Below are positions 55,548-64,000 of a DNA stretch of 64,000 bases, piece by piece (the first letter of the stretch is position 1; each line of letters starts with the position of its first letter). The stretch is from Sphingomonas desiccabilis (GTDB lineage: Bacteria > Pseudomonadota > Alphaproteobacteria > Sphingomonadales > Sphingomonadaceae), in NCBI RefSeq assembly GCF_004135605.1, contig NZ_SDPT01000002.1:1092373-1156372 (forward strand). Direction: 5' to 3'. The position numbers were made by a program, and so were the translations under genes. The notes beneath the pieces were generated by a model. That model saw nothing but the letters and a program-made list of their open reading frames with translations, did no database searches and was not told where the DNA came from.

Positions 55548-56714
55548 TTGACCCCGGACTTCGACTTCGCGCTCGGCGAGATGGCCGAGGCGATCCGTGA
55601 CACGACGCGTCGCTTCGCGAGCGACCGCATCGCGCCGCTTGCCGCGCGGGTGGATGCGGAGGACTGGTTTCCGCGCGATCTTTGGCCGGCAATGGGTGAG
55701 CTCGGTCTGCACGGCATCACCGTCGAGGAGGAGTTCGGCGGGCTGGGCCTGGGCTATCTCGAGCATGTCGTCGCGGTCGAGGAAGTCAGCCGCGCCTCCG
55801 CCTCGGTCGGGCTGAGCTATGGCGCGCACTCCAACCTGTGCGTCAACCAGATCCGCCGCTGGGGCAATGCCGAGCAGAAGGCGAAGTATCTGCCCAAGCT
55901 GGTGTCGGGCGAACATGTCGGCAGCCTGGCGATGTCGGAGGCGGGCGCCGGCTCCGACGTGGTGTCGATGAAGCTGCGGGTCGAGGCGGTCGACGGCGGC
56001 TTCCGCCTGAATGGCACCAAGTTCTGGATCACCAACGCCGCCTATGCCGACACGCTGGTGGTCTATGCCAAGACGGGCGAGGGGAGCCGCGGCATCACCG
56101 CCTTCCTGATCGAAAAGGACATGGCCGGCTTCTCGATCGGGCAGAAGATCGACAAGATGGGCATGCGCGGCAGTCCCACTGCGGAGCTGGTGTTCAACGA
56201 CTGTTTCGTGCCTGAAGAAAACGTGATGGGACCGCTCAACGGCGGCGTCGGCGTGCTGATGTCGGGGCTCGACTATGAGCGCGCGGTGCTGGCGGGCATC
56301 CAGCTCGGCATCATGCAGGCGTGCCTCGACGTGGTGCTGCCGTTTGTGCGCGAGCGGCGCCAGTTCGGCCGGCCGATCGGCGAATTCCAGCTGATGCAGG
56401 CCAAGGTCGCCGACATGTACGTCGCGCTCAATTCGGCGCGGGCGTACGTCTATGCGGTGGCGCGCAGCTGCGACGCCGGGCGGACGACCCGCTTCGATGC
56501 GGCGGGCGCGATCCTGCTGGCGAGCGAGAATGCGGTAAAGGTCGCGCTGGAGGCGATCCAGGCGCTGGGCGGCGCGGGCTATACCAAGGACTGGCCGGTC
56601 GAGCGTTTTCTGCGAGATGCCAAGTTGCTGGATATCGGCGCGGGGACGAACGAGATCCGGCGGATGCTGATCGGGCGCGAGCTGGTCGGCAACAACCCGC
56701 CGGTGGCGCAGTGA
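55548..56714 (+). CDS. Isovaleryl-CoA dehydrogenase
   Basis: 388 residues. First step of the leucine branch, isovaleryl-CoA to 3-methylcrotonyl-CoA. Features: [35 protein letters not shown], the IVD-type [20 protein letters not shown] with the catalytic Glu, and [23 protein letters not shown] start at 55548 with GGAGAGG upstream. Heads the leucine cluster with the carboxylase genes downstream. Confidence 0.94.
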   Translation: MTPDFDFALGEMAEAIRDTTRRFASDRIAPLAARVDAEDWFPRDLWPAMGELGLHGITVEEEFGGLGLGYLEHVVAVEEVSRASASVGLSYGAHSNLCVNQIRRWGNAEQKAKYLPKLVSGEHVGSLAMSEAGAGSDVVSMKLRVEAVDGGFRLNGTKFWITNAAYADTLVVYAKTGEGSRGITAFLIEKDMAGFSIGQKIDKMGMRGSPTAELVFNDCFVPEENVMGPLNGGVGVLMSGLDYERAVLAGIQLGIMQACLDVVLPFVRERRQFGRPIGEFQLMQAKVADMYVALNSARAYVYAVARSCDAGRTTRFDAAGAILLASENAVKVALEAIQALGGAGYTKDWPVERFLRDAKLLDIGAGTNEIRRMLIGRELVGNNPPVAQ

Positions 56715-56744
56715 GGATGGCTGGCCGTCGCCTCCACCGCTGCC

Positions 56745-56834
56745 GTCACCCCGAACTTGTTTCAGGGTCCATCTCTCCGCTGGAGACGTCCGCGCTTGTG
56801 GCACGATGGATGCTGAAACGAGTTCAGCATGACG
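56745..56834. repeat. Paired-hairpin repeat C (empty site), about 90 bp
   Basis: Left arm ACCCCGAACTTGTTTCAGGG, then TCCATC; a 33-bp middle (TCTCCGCTGGAGACG and following); then GATGGATGCTGAA and the hairpin ATGCTGAA-acgag-TTCAGCAT. The two arms recur separately around the GIY-YIG gene at 58485-58814. Located between the isovaleryl-CoA dehydrogenase and carboxyltransferase genes. Confidence 0.8.
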
Positions 56835-56850
56835 GCGGGGAGACGCGCCA

Positions 56851-58452
56851 GTGAGCGCGCCCGTCCTCTCCACCAACGTCGCGCCGGATAGCGACACCTT
56901 CCGAGCCAATGCCGCGCACAACCGCGCGCTCGCCGAGCGGCTACGCGCTGATGTCGCAACCGCGGCCCTCGGCGGTAGCGAGCGGTCTCGCGAGCGCCAC
57001 ACCGCCCGCGGCAAGCTGCTGCCGCGCGAGCGCGTCGAGCGGTTGCTCGATCCCGGCTCGCCGTTCCTGGAGATCGGCCAGCTTGCCGCGCACGACCTCT
57101 ACGGCGGCGAGGTGCCGGGTGCCGGGGTGATCGCCGGCATCGGCCGCGTGTCGGGCCGGCAGGTGATGATCGTGTGCAACGACGCGACGGTGAAGGGCGG
57201 GACCTATTACCCGCTCACCGTCAAGAAGCATCTGCGCGCGCAGGAGATCGCCGAGGCCAACCGGCTGCCGTGTATCTACCTGGTCGACAGTGGCGGCGCG
57301 AACCTGCCGCACCAGGCGGAGGTGTTTCCGGACCGCGACCACTTCGGCCGCATCTTCTTCAACCAGGCAAACATGTCGGCGCTCGGCATTCCGCAGATCG
57401 CCTGCGTGATGGGCAGCTGCACCGCGGGCGGCGCCTATGTGCCCGCCATGTCGGACGAGAGCGTGATCGTGCGCAACCAGGGCACGATCTTCCTCGCCGG
57501 CCCGCCGCTGGTGAAGGCGGCGACGGGCGAGGAGATCAGCGCCGAGGAACTGGGCGGGGCGGAGACGCACGGCCGCACCTCCGGCGTGGTCGACCATGTC
57601 GCCGAGAACGACGAGCATGCGCTGACGATCGTGCGCGACATCGTCTCGACGCTCCCGCCCCCCACCGGGGCGAGCGTCAACCGCCAGCCGCCGCGCCCGC
57701 CCAGGCACGACCCGCAGGAACTCTACGGCATCGTGCCGCAGGACGTGCGCGCGCCGTACGATGTGCACGAGGTGATCGCGCGGCTGGTCGACGGCAGTGA
57801 GTTCCACGCGTTCAAGCCGCTCTACGGCAGCAGCCTGGTGTGCGGTTTTGCGCATATCTGGGGCCAGCCGGTTGCGATCCTCGCCAACAACGGCGTGCTG
57901 TTCAGCGAAAGTGCTGTGAAGGGTGCGCACTTCATCGAGCTCGCCTGCCAGCGGCGGGTGCCGTTGCTGTTCCTCCAGAACATCTCCGGCTTCATGGTCG
58001 GCGGCAAGTACGAGGCGGAGGGGATCGCCAAGCACGGCGCCAAGCTGGTGACCGCGGTCGCCACCGCGTCGGTGCCGAAGATCACGGTGCTGATCGGCGG
58101 CAGCTTCGGGGCCGGCAACTACGGCATGTGCGGGCGCGCCTACTCGCCCAGGTTCCTGTTCAGCTGGCCCAACAGCCGTATCAGCGTGATGGGCGGCGAG
58201 CAGGCGGCGAGCGTGCTCGCCACCGTCCACCGCGATGCCGATCGCTGGTCGCCGGAGGAAGCCGAAGCGTTCAAGGCGCCGATCCGCGAGAAGTACGAGC
58301 ACGAGGGCAACCCATGGCACGCGACCGCGCGGCTGTGGGACGACGGCATCGTCGATCCGGTGCAGACGCGCGACGTGCTCGGGTTGGCACTGGCGGCTAC
58401 GCTGGAGGCGCCCATTCCAGAGACGCCGCGCTTCGGCGTGTTCCGGATGTGA
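56851..58452 (+). CDS. Methylcrotonoyl-CoA carboxylase, carboxyltransferase (beta) subunit
   Basis: 533 residues, biotin-dependent acyl-CoA carboxyltransferase. [76 protein letters not shown] and [19 protein letters not shown] are typical of MccB rather than PccB. GTG start at 56851. It works with the biotinylated alpha subunit encoded 0.5 kb downstream, on the far side of the GIY-YIG insertion. Confidence 0.95.
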   Translation: MSAPVLSTNVAPDSDTFRANAAHNRALAERLRADVATAALGGSERSRERHTARGKLLPRERVERLLDPGSPFLEIGQLAAHDLYGGEVPGAGVIAGIGRVSGRQVMIVCNDATVKGGTYYPLTVKKHLRAQEIAEANRLPCIYLVDSGGANLPHQAEVFPDRDHFGRIFFNQANMSALGIPQIACVMGSCTAGGAYVPAMSDESVIVRNQGTIFLAGPPLVKAATGEEISAEELGGAETHGRTSGVVDHVAENDEHALTIVRDIVSTLPPPTGASVNRQPPRPPRHDPQELYGIVPQDVRAPYDVHEVIARLVDGSEFHAFKPLYGSSLVCGFAHIWGQPVAILANNGVLFSESAVKGAHFIELACQRRVPLLFLQNISGFMVGGKYEAEGIAKHGAKLVTAVATASVPKITVLIGGSFGAGNYGMCGRAYSPRFLFSWPNSRISVMGGEQAASVLATVHRDADRWSPEEAEAFKAPIREKYEHEGNPWHATARLWDDGIVDPVQTRDVLGLALAATLEAPIPETPRFGVFRM

Positions 58453-58467
58453 GCGTGCTCTGCAATC

Positions 58468-58494
58468 GTCGCCCTGAACTCGTTTCAGGGCCTA
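58468..58494. repeat. Repeat D, left arm (split repeat)
   Basis: GTCGCCCTGAACTCGTTTCAGGG: hairpin arm equivalent to the left arm of repeat C. The GIY-YIG stop codon (minus strand, 58485-58487) lies inside it. Confidence 0.75.
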
Positions 58495-58814
58495 CCCCGC
58501 CGCGGTCGTGGAGCCAGCGGCGGCAGACCGATGCCGGGGGCCAGGTCATGCCAGTCCGGGTTCTCGGACTCGATCAGGTTGATCTTCCAGTTGCGATGCC
58601 ACCGCTTCAGCTGCTTTTCGCGGCCGATGGCGCTCGGCATGTCTTCGCACAGCTCGTATCGCACGAGGCGGTGGACTGCATAGACGGAGGTGAACCCCGC
58701 GTGGTCTCCGCTACGATGTTCGTGAAGGCGTCGCACCAAATCGCTGGTCACGCCGATGTAGAGCGTGCCCAGCGGCCGGCTGGCCAAGATGTAGACGCAG
58801 GGCTGTTTGGACAT
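58485..58814 (-). CDS. GIY-YIG nuclease family protein (copy 2, motif intact)
   Basis: 109 residues: CVYILASRPLGTLYIGVTSD (complete GIY-YIG pair), catalytic Arg in LVRRLHEHR, IGREKQLKRWHR (Glu helix) and a Pro/Arg-rich tail. ATG at 58814 chosen. The open frame upstream reads VMLNLFQHPC, which is only the translation of the right repeat arm. The C-terminal residues GRP and the stop are encoded by the left repeat arm, so gene and repeat are physically interlocked. Full active site, unlike the copy at 49043. Confidence 0.88.
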   Translation of the reverse strand: MSKQPCVYILASRPLGTLYIGVTSDLVRRLHEHRSGDHAGFTSVYAVHRLVRYELCEDMPSAIGREKQLKRWHRNWKINLIESENPDWHDLAPGIGLPPLAPRPRRGRP

Positions 58815-58845
58815 CGCCAACAACGTAGCACCGCGCGTGGGGAGA

Positions 58846-58876
58846 CATGGATGCTGAAACAAGTTCAGCATGACGG
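58846..58876. repeat. Repeat D, right arm (split repeat)
   Basis: CATGGATGCTGAAACAAGTT followed by CAGCATGACGG: same hairpin as the right arm of repeat C, differing mainly in the loop (ACAAG against ACGAG). It lies 31 bp upstream of the GIY-YIG start. Confidence 0.75.
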
Positions 58877-58990
58877 AGAGGGGCCCATTAGCCGCTCCGC
58901 CTTCGCCGCCGTCGCCGCGCGTGGCGCGCGCGCCCTTCACCAGCCTGCGGCTGGTCCCCCTCCCCGTGCCGGGGAGGAGCAGGAGTTTTG

Positions 58991-60901
58991 ATGATTCAGT
59001 CTCTTCTCATCGCCAACCGGGGCGAGATCGCGTGCCGGATCATCGGCACGGCGCGACGGCTGGGGATCCACACCATCGCCGTTTATTCGGAAGCGGACGC
59101 TGACGCCCGGCACGTGCGGCTGGCGGATGCGGCGATGGCCATCGGGCCGGCGGCGGCGCGCGAGAGCTATCTGGTGGGCGAGCGCATCCTCGCCGCCGCG
59201 CGGGAGAGCGGGGCGGAGGCGATCCATCCCGGCTATGGCTTCCTGTCCGAGAACGCCGACTTCGCCGAGGCGGTGGTCGCGGCCGGGCTGGTCTGGATCG
59301 GGCCCAACGCGGCGAGCATCCGCGCGATGGGGCTGAAGGACGCCGCCAAGCAGCGGATGATCGACGCCGGCGTGCCGGTGACGCCGGGGTATCTGGGCGA
59401 GGACCAGAGCGCCGAGCGGCTGGCGGCCGAGGCGCAGGCGATCGGCTATCCGGTGCTCATCAAGGCGGTGGCCGGCGGCGGCGGCAAGGGGATGCGGCGC
59501 GTCGACGACGCCGCCCACTTCGCCGAACTGCTCCAGTCATGCCGACGCGAAGCGGCCTCGGCCTTCGGCGACGACCGCGTGCTGATCGAGAAGTACATCC
59601 TCTCTCCGCGCCATATCGAGGTGCAGGTGTTCGGCGACACCCACGGCAATGTCGTCCACCTGTTTGAGCGCGACTGTTCGCTCCAGCGTCGCCACCAGAA
59701 GGTGATCGAGGAAGCGCCGGCGCCCGGGATGGATTCGGCCACGCGCGAGGCGCTGTGCGCGGCCGCGGTGCGCGCGGCAAAGGCCGTCGACTATGTCGGC
59801 GCCGGCACCATCGAGTTCATCGCCGACGGATCGGAAGGCCTGCGCGCCGACCGCATCTGGTTCATGGAAATGAACACGCGGCTGCAGGTCGAGCACCCGG
59901 TGACGGAGGAGATCACCGGGCAGGATTTGGTCGAGTGGCAGCTGCGGGTGGCATCGGGCGAGCCGCTGCCCAAGCGGCAGGACGAACTGAGCATCGACGG
60001 GTGGGCGATGGAGGCGCGGCTCTATGCTGAGAACCCGGCGACCGGCTTCCTGCCTTCGACCGGGCGCCTGGACCATCTCGACCTGCCACAGACGGTCCGC
60101 ATCGAGACGGGCGTTGAGGCTGGCGATACGATCTCGCCCTACTATGACCCGATGATCGCGAAGCTGGTCGCATCCGCTCCCAGCCGCAGCGAGGCGATCG
60201 CCGCGCTGGCGGACGCGTGCGAGGATGTGGAGTGCGAGCCGGTGCGGACCAACGCCTGGTTCCTGAAGCGGCTGCTCGATGCGCCGAAGTTTCAGGAGGG
60301 CGATGTCACCACCGGCTTCATCGCCGCGCATCTGGAGGCGCTGTGCGCAGCACCCGTGCCGTCGGATGCGCTGCTGCAATACGCCGCCGATGATCTGGCC
60401 TTTGACGAAGCGCATGTTCCAGGCGGCTGGGACAACCCCGCGCGTGAATTCCTGCAGGGGCGGTTCGGGTTTCGGCTCAATGCCCCGCAACGGCGCACGG
60501 TGCGCATGCTGGTCGACGGCGCGCCCTCCGAGGTCGTCGTGGAGGACCATGCTCTCTGGTTCGACACCATGCGCAGCAGCGTGACGGACGGCAGCGCCCG
60601 GACCTATTTCGAAGCGGGAGCCGCCTTCACAGTCGCTCCCTATCGCGTGGAGGGTGCGCGCGGCGGTGCCGGCGGCGACGGCGCGCTGCTCGCGCCCATG
60701 CCCGGGCGCATCACTGCCGTGGAGGTCGGTGCGGGCGACCTCGTTATCAAGGGACAGCGGCTCATGACGCTGGAGGCAATGAAGATGGAGCACGGGCTGG
60801 TCGCGCCGTTCGACGGGACGATTGCCGAGTTGCCGGCAGCAGCGGGTGCACAGGTGCGCGAAGGCTCGCTGCTGGTGCGCGTCGAGCGGGAGGAGGGCTG
60901 A
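58991..60901 (+). CDS. Methylcrotonoyl-CoA carboxylase, biotin-containing (alpha) subunit
   Basis: 636 residues: biotin carboxylase N-domain (LLIANRGEIACRIIGTARRL), ATP-grasp with KAVAGGGGKGMRRVDD, C-domain (FMEMNTRLQVEHPVTE), linker, and biotinyl domain with LEAMKMEHG. Carboxylates 3-methylcrotonyl-CoA together with the beta subunit. ATG at 58991 (a TTG precedes it). Its stop overlaps the MaoC gene start (TGATGG). Confidence 0.95.
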   Translation: MIQSLLIANRGEIACRIIGTARRLGIHTIAVYSEADADARHVRLADAAMAIGPAAARESYLVGERILAAARESGAEAIHPGYGFLSENADFAEAVVAAGLVWIGPNAASIRAMGLKDAAKQRMIDAGVPVTPGYLGEDQSAERLAAEAQAIGYPVLIKAVAGGGGKGMRRVDDAAHFAELLQSCRREAASAFGDDRVLIEKYILSPRHIEVQVFGDTHGNVVHLFERDCSLQRRHQKVIEEAPAPGMDSATREALCAAAVRAAKAVDYVGAGTIEFIADGSEGLRADRIWFMEMNTRLQVEHPVTEEITGQDLVEWQLRVASGEPLPKRQDELSIDGWAMEARLYAENPATGFLPSTGRLDHLDLPQTVRIETGVEAGDTISPYYDPMIAKLVASAPSRSEAIAALADACEDVECEPVRTNAWFLKRLLDAPKFQEGDVTTGFIAAHLEALCAAPVPSDALLQYAADDLAFDEAHVPGGWDNPAREFLQGRFGFRLNAPQRRTVRMLVDGAPSEVVVEDHALWFDTMRSSVTDGSARTYFEAGAAFTVAPYRVEGARGGAGGDGALLAPMPGRITAVEVGAGDLVIKGQRLMTLEAMKMEHGLVAPFDGTIAELPAAAGAQVREGSLLVRVEREEG

Positions 60902-61353
60902 TGGCGGGACGTTTCTACGACCAGTGGAAGGTGGGCGACCGCCTGGTCCACGACATCCGCCGTACCGTGACCGAGACCGACAACCTGCTGTTCTCGACCA
61001 TGACCCACAATCCGCAGCCACTGCACCTCGATGCCGAGGCGGCGCGCGCGTCGGAGTTCGGCCAGATCCTCGTCAACGGCACCTTCACCTTCGCGCTGAT
61101 GGTGGGGCTGTCGGTGGGCGACACGACGCTCGGCACCCTGGTCGCGAACCTGGGCTACGACAAGCTGATCCACCCGCAGCCGGTGTTCCTGGGCGATACG
61201 CTGCGCGCCGAGACCGAGGTGGTGGAGCTGCGCGACAGCCGCTCGCGGCCGGACGCGGGGATCGTCACCTTCCGCCACCAGCTGTTCAACCAGCGCGACG
61301 CGGTGGTGTGCGACTGCCTGCGCGCGGCGCTCTTGCGGCGGACCGGGTCGTGA
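60901..61353 (+). CDS. MaoC family dehydratase
   Basis: 150 residues with a hot-dog fold. The hydratase 2 motif is in FSTMTHNPQPLHLDAEAA, followed by GTFTFALMVGLSV. Overlaps the preceding carboxylase gene by one base and the following lyase gene by four, so it is part of the same transcript. It could hydrate 3-methylglutaconyl-CoA or a mesaconyl-type CoA ester; the usual crotonase-type hydratase of the leucine pathway is not in this cluster. Confidence 0.85.
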   Translation: MAGRFYDQWKVGDRLVHDIRRTVTETDNLLFSTMTHNPQPLHLDAEAARASEFGQILVNGTFTFALMVGLSVGDTTLGTLVANLGYDKLIHPQPVFLGDTLRAETEVVELRDSRSRPDAGIVTFRHQLFNQRDAVVCDCLRAALLRRTGS

Positions 61354-62183
61354 GGCTGCGCTCGCTGCTGTTCGTCCCCGCCGACCGGCCCGATCGCTTT
61401 GCCAAGGCGGCGGGAAGTGGCGCCGACGCAATCATCCTCGACCTGGAGGACTCGGTGCATCCACACGCCAAGGATGCGGCCGCACGAGAGGTTGCGGCAT
61501 TCCTGAGCCAGTCGGCGAGCGGTGTCCTGCGGCTGGTGCGCATCAATCCGCTGGATTCCGGCCGCCTGGATGCCGACCTTGCCGCCGCCCGAAGGGCCGA
61601 CGGCATCGTGCTGCCCAAGGCAGAGGGCGCGGCGAGCATCCGGCAGCTCGTGGCGCAGCTTGGAAGCGAAGGCCCTCCGGTTCTTCCGATCGCGACGGAG
61701 ACGCCGGCCGCGATCTTCTCGCTCGGCAGTTATTCGGAAGTCGCGGACCATCTGCTCGGGATCAGCTGGGGCGCGGAGGACCTGCCGGCAGCGATCGGCG
61801 CCGCTACCGCTCGCGAGGGCGACGGGCGCTACACGCCTCCCTACGAAATGGTACGCGGGCTCGCGTTGTTCGGCGCACACGCGGCCGGCGTGGCGGCGCT
61901 CGACACCGTCTATCCGGCGCTGGCCGATCAAGACGGACTGGAGCGCTATGCGGCGCGCGCGGCGCGGGACGGCTTCACGGGGATGCTCGCGCTCCACCCC
62001 GCGCAGGTGCCCGTCATCAACGCCGCCTTCACGCCGACGCCGGATCAGCTTGACGAGGCGCGGGCGGTGATAGCCGCCTTCGCTGCTGAGCCGGGGGCGG
62101 GGGTGCTGCGCCACAAGGGGCGCATGCTCGACGCGCCACATCTGAAACAGGCGCAGCGCCTGCTCGCCCGCGCGGGCGCTTAG
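61350..62183 (+). CDS. HpcH/HpaI aldolase, CitE-like CoA ester lyase
   Basis: 277 residues: SLLFVPADRPDRFAKA, ADAIILDLEDSVHPHAKDAA (metal Glu/Asp), IVLPKAEGA, PIATETPAAIFSL and GAEDLPAAIGAA. Family members cleave citryl-, malyl- or citramalyl-CoA. GTG start at 61350, overlapping the MaoC stop. The coupling to MaoC suggests hydration then cleavage of a CoA ester. Convergent with aroA, overlapping it by 4 bp. Confidence 0.87.
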   Translation: MRLRSLLFVPADRPDRFAKAAGSGADAIILDLEDSVHPHAKDAAAREVAAFLSQSASGVLRLVRINPLDSGRLDADLAAARRADGIVLPKAEGAASIRQLVAQLGSEGPPVLPIATETPAAIFSLGSYSEVADHLLGISWGAEDLPAAIGAATAREGDGRYTPPYEMVRGLALFGAHAAGVAALDTVYPALADQDGLERYAARAARDGFTGMLALHPAQVPVINAAFTPTPDQLDEARAVIAAFAAEPGAGVLRHKGRMLDAPHLKQAQRLLARAGA

Positions 62184-63448
62184 GCTCCGGCCTCCGGCAC
62201 CAGCCGCACTCCCAACGCCCCCAGCGCATCCCAATAGCCGGGATAGGTCTTCGCGACGCAACCCGGATCGAGGATTCGGATCCCGTTGATCTTCAGGCCG
62301 GCGAGCGAGAAGGCCATCGCGATGCGGTGATCGGCGTAGGTCTCGATCGCCGTCGGCAACGTCTGACCGGCCAGCTCCGGATCGCCATGGACCAGCAGGT
62401 CGTCCCCCTCTTCCTCGGCGAGGCCGCTGCGGATGCGGTTGAGTTCGGTCGATAGCGCGCGAATGCGATCGCATTCCTTGACGCGCAGATTCGCGACCCC
62501 TGTGAACCGCACCGGCCGGTTGTTGAACGCGGCCAGCACGGCAAGCGTCGGTACCGCGTCCTGCATCTGCGAACCGTCGATTACGTCCGGCATGTTGGGG
62601 AAGGCAGCGATCAGCGCCTGCGCCTTTGCATCGGGTTGGCTGAAGCGATCGGGAGCTAGGCCGATGTCGATCTTGCCTCCGGTCAGGACTTCTGCCGCCC
62701 AGAGGTAGGTGGCTGCCGAGGCATCCGGCTCCACCATTGCGTCTGCCGCCCGATAGCCTGTGGCGGCGACCGTCCAGCCGGTCTGCCCCATCGGTGTGAC
62801 CTGGCCCCCGAAGCTCCGCATTGCTGCAAGCGTCAGGTCGATATAGCCACGCGCGCCGATGTCGCCGCCGGCAAGCACGACCTCGACCGGACCGTTCGCG
62901 CAGGCTGCCGCGATGAGCAGTGCAGAGACATATTGGCTGGAAAGCCCCGCGTCGACGATCACTCGCCCCCCCGGGATACCCGCTCCGTCGACCCGAACCG
63001 GCGGACAACCGCTGGGGGCGTCGATCGCAACGCCCATGCGGCGCAGCGCCTCCACCAGCGGCGCGATCGGCCGTTTGCGCATATGGGCATCGCCATCCAG
63101 GATCGTGGTCCCCTGGATCGTGGCGGCAGCGGCGGTCAGGAAGCGCATCGCCGTTCCCGCATTGCCCAGGAACAGCGGCTCGGCAGAAGGCTGCAAGGTG
63201 CCGGAGGCGGTCACGACAAAGCTGGTCGCATCAGGCTCCCGGACGTCTACCCCCAGCATGCGCAGTGCCGCCGCCATGTGTTTCGTGTCGTCGCTTTTGA
63301 GCGCCCCGGTAAGCCGGCTGGTGCCACGCGCCAGTGCTGCGATCAGCAACATGCGATTGGTGATCGACTTCGAACCCGGCAGCACCAGGCGCCCGCGAAG
63401 CGGCGCCTTTGGCGGAACGATGGTCAGTGCGGAGGCGGGGTTGGTCAT
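62180..63448 (-). CDS. aroA: 3-phosphoshikimate 1-carboxyvinyltransferase (EPSP synthase)
   Basis: 422 residues, sixth step of the shikimate pathway. PGSKSITNRMLLIAALA, LFLGNAGTAMRFLTAA, RVDGAGIPGGRVIVDAGLSS, VKECDRIRALSTEL and ETYADHRIAMAFSL are all present. The -GNAGTAMRFL- motif carries Gly-Ala as in the class sensitive type, but inhibitor sensitivity cannot be judged. ATG at 63448 chosen; a GTG four codons upstream is possible. Its start faces the rRNA promoter region. Confidence 0.95.
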   Translation of the reverse strand: MTNPASALTIVPPKAPLRGRLVLPGSKSITNRMLLIAALARGTSRLTGALKSDDTKHMAAALRMLGVDVREPDATSFVVTASGTLQPSAEPLFLGNAGTAMRFLTAAAATIQGTTILDGDAHMRKRPIAPLVEALRRMGVAIDAPSGCPPVRVDGAGIPGGRVIVDAGLSSQYVSALLIAAACANGPVEVVLAGGDIGARGYIDLTLAAMRSFGGQVTPMGQTGWTVAATGYRAADAMVEPDASAATYLWAAEVLTGGKIDIGLAPDRFSQPDAKAQALIAAFPNMPDVIDGSQMQDAVPTLAVLAAFNNRPVRFTGVANLRVKECDRIRALSTELNRIRSGLAEEEGDDLLVHGDPELAGQTLPTAIETYADHRIAMAFSLAGLKINGIRILDPGCVAKTYPGYWDALGALGVRLVPEAGA

Positions 63449-63648
63449 GGATCGTTTCACTCGTGCGCGGCGGATAGCAGGCAGATCACGCGTGGAGCGC
63501 CGATAGGCAAGGGGAGAGGTCCCCCGGCAGACACCCCGAACGGCGATGATTCGGCCCGGCTAACCGTCCCAACGGGCCGTGCGGCTGCGGAAAATCGTAC
63601 CATTTCTGCGGTTTGCACGATTTTACGCAACATTTTTGAAAAATGGGT

Positions 63649-63676
63649 TTGACGGGTGTGGAGAGTGCGTCTAGAG
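63649..63676 (+). promoter_or_regulatory. rRNA operon promoter
   Basis: TTGACG at 63649-63654, a 16-bp spacer, then CTAGAG at 63671-63676, preceded by an A/T-rich stretch (GCAACATTTTTGAAAAATGG) that could serve as an UP element. It lies about 310 bp before the 16S start. The rest of 63461-63648 shows no gene. Confidence 0.65.
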
Positions 63677-63781
63677 ACCCGTTCACCGCAGCGGCGCACC
63701 GAACGGAGCGCTTGCTGGGGTCGCGAAAAACCTGGTGCTGAGCGCCTCTTGAAAGAGGGGTTTGCTGGAGCGCCGGCGTTT

Positions 63782-63793
63782 TGTTCTTTGACA
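63782..63793 (+). promoter_or_regulatory. rRNA leader boxA antitermination site
   Basis: TGTTCTTTGACA matches the boxA consensus (TGCTCTTTAACA) of rRNA leader transcripts, where the Nus factors bind to prevent termination. About 200 bp before the 16S rRNA 5' end. Confidence 0.75.
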
Positions 63794-63985
63794 TTGTTGG
63801 TTAAGATGAAGGGACATGTGGGCGGCGGCTCCGGTCTGCCACGTTTTCAAGGCGTGGTGTGGTCGGTTAAAGCTAAGCCAGTTCATGTGTCCTATTACAT
63901 ATCCACAGTATATGTGATGTGCAGGAATTGGCTCCTTGAAGTGAGCTGCTTGATCCTCGTTATTCCGCGGGGATTGGGTGGAACA

Positions 63986-64000
63986 TCAAACTTGAGAGTT
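63986..64000 (+). rRNA. rrs: 16S ribosomal RNA, 5' end only (runs off the window)
   Basis: The last bases, CAAACTTGAGAGTT, match the universal 5' end of bacterial 16S rRNA just before TTGATCCTGGCTCAG. The preceding boxA and leader support this. The exact mature 5' end is uncertain by 2-3 bases. Confidence 0.85.

Larger units (their letters stand above)
58468..58876 (-). mobile_element. Candidate repeat-flanked GIY-YIG unit 2
   Basis: A GIY-YIG gene placed between the left and right hairpin arms of the repeat family whose unsplit copy lies at 56745-56834. The whole occupies the 538-bp gap between the two methylcrotonyl-CoA carboxylase genes, antisense to them. Unit 1 sits in a 556-bp gap in the valine operon in the same orientation. 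Mobility is inferred. Confidence 0.4.

Noticed and set aside
58815..58940. N-terminal extension of the second GIY-YIG gene containing MLNLFQHP
   Set aside because: This peptide is the translation of the right repeat arm, a common artefact when such repeats are read as protein.

Overview
The window is a high-G+C alphaproteobacterial chromosome segment, most likely from Sphingomonas or a close sphingomonad. This rests on gene content and order: dksA/PilZ/YdcH/YdcH/DUF1465, mreBCD-mrdA-rodA, a class II DAHP synthase, PEP-CTERM-type tails, a sphingomonad-style TonB receptor with a VTGSR box, and an rRNA leader at the right edge. Genus is an inference; no 16S body is present to confirm it.

Layout. 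1-3.4 kb: start of trpE, a PpiD/SurA-like foldase and tpiA. 3.4-9 kb: a PEP-CTERM choice-of-anchor A protein, an M17 aminopeptidase, and a three-gene GMC dehydrogenase / Tat small subunit / lipoprotein cytochrome c unit whose first gene seems to begin at CTG. 9-15 kb: rimO, a DUF486 protein, an RCK potassium channel, an NlpD-like LysM/M23 lipoprotein, serS and a host-attachment protein. 15-18.4 kb: a Ser/Thr/Gly-repeat surface protein and the dksA-PilZ-YdcH-YdcH-DUF1465 group. 18.4-22 kb: an operon of two paralogous ferritin-like Tat lipoproteins plus an Nramp metal transporter. 22-28 kb: tRNA-Lys(CUU) and the rod-shape operon mreB-mreC-mreD-mrdA-rodA. 28-34 kb: mutL, an unknown membrane protein, a DAHP synthase with an in-frame N-terminal HTH module, and cysS. 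34-37 kb: SRPBCC / Zn-ADH / SDR operon and a small protein, both preceded by EcfG-like (general stress) promoter candidates. 37-47 kb: a carbohydrate locus (GPH-type transporter, GH3 beta-glucosidase, LacI regulator with a perfect 14-bp palindromic operator, TonB receptor, glucoamylase-like/GH144-type lipoprotein), probably for beta-glucan use.

47-62 kb holds branched-chain amino acid catabolism. The valine part is mmsA, isobutyryl-CoA dehydrogenase, 3-hydroxyisobutyryl-CoA hydrolase, enoyl-CoA hydratase and mmsB. The leucine part is isovaleryl-CoA dehydrogenase, both methylcrotonyl-CoA carboxylase subunits, then a MaoC hydratase and a CitE-like lyase. HPP-family and TrhO genes lie between the two parts. 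aroA follows on the other strand, and the window ends with an rRNA promoter, boxA and the first bases of 16S rRNA.

The most unusual structure is a set of ~87-bp paired-hairpin repeats, two of which are associated with small GIY-YIG nuclease genes. One GIY-YIG gene sits between two direct copies of a repeat. The other sits between the two hairpin arms of a different repeat whose empty form lies 1.7 kb upstream. Each unit is inserted antisense inside a catabolic operon. This resembles the REP/RAYT arrangement but with a GIY-YIG protein, and is the best candidate here for an under-described system.
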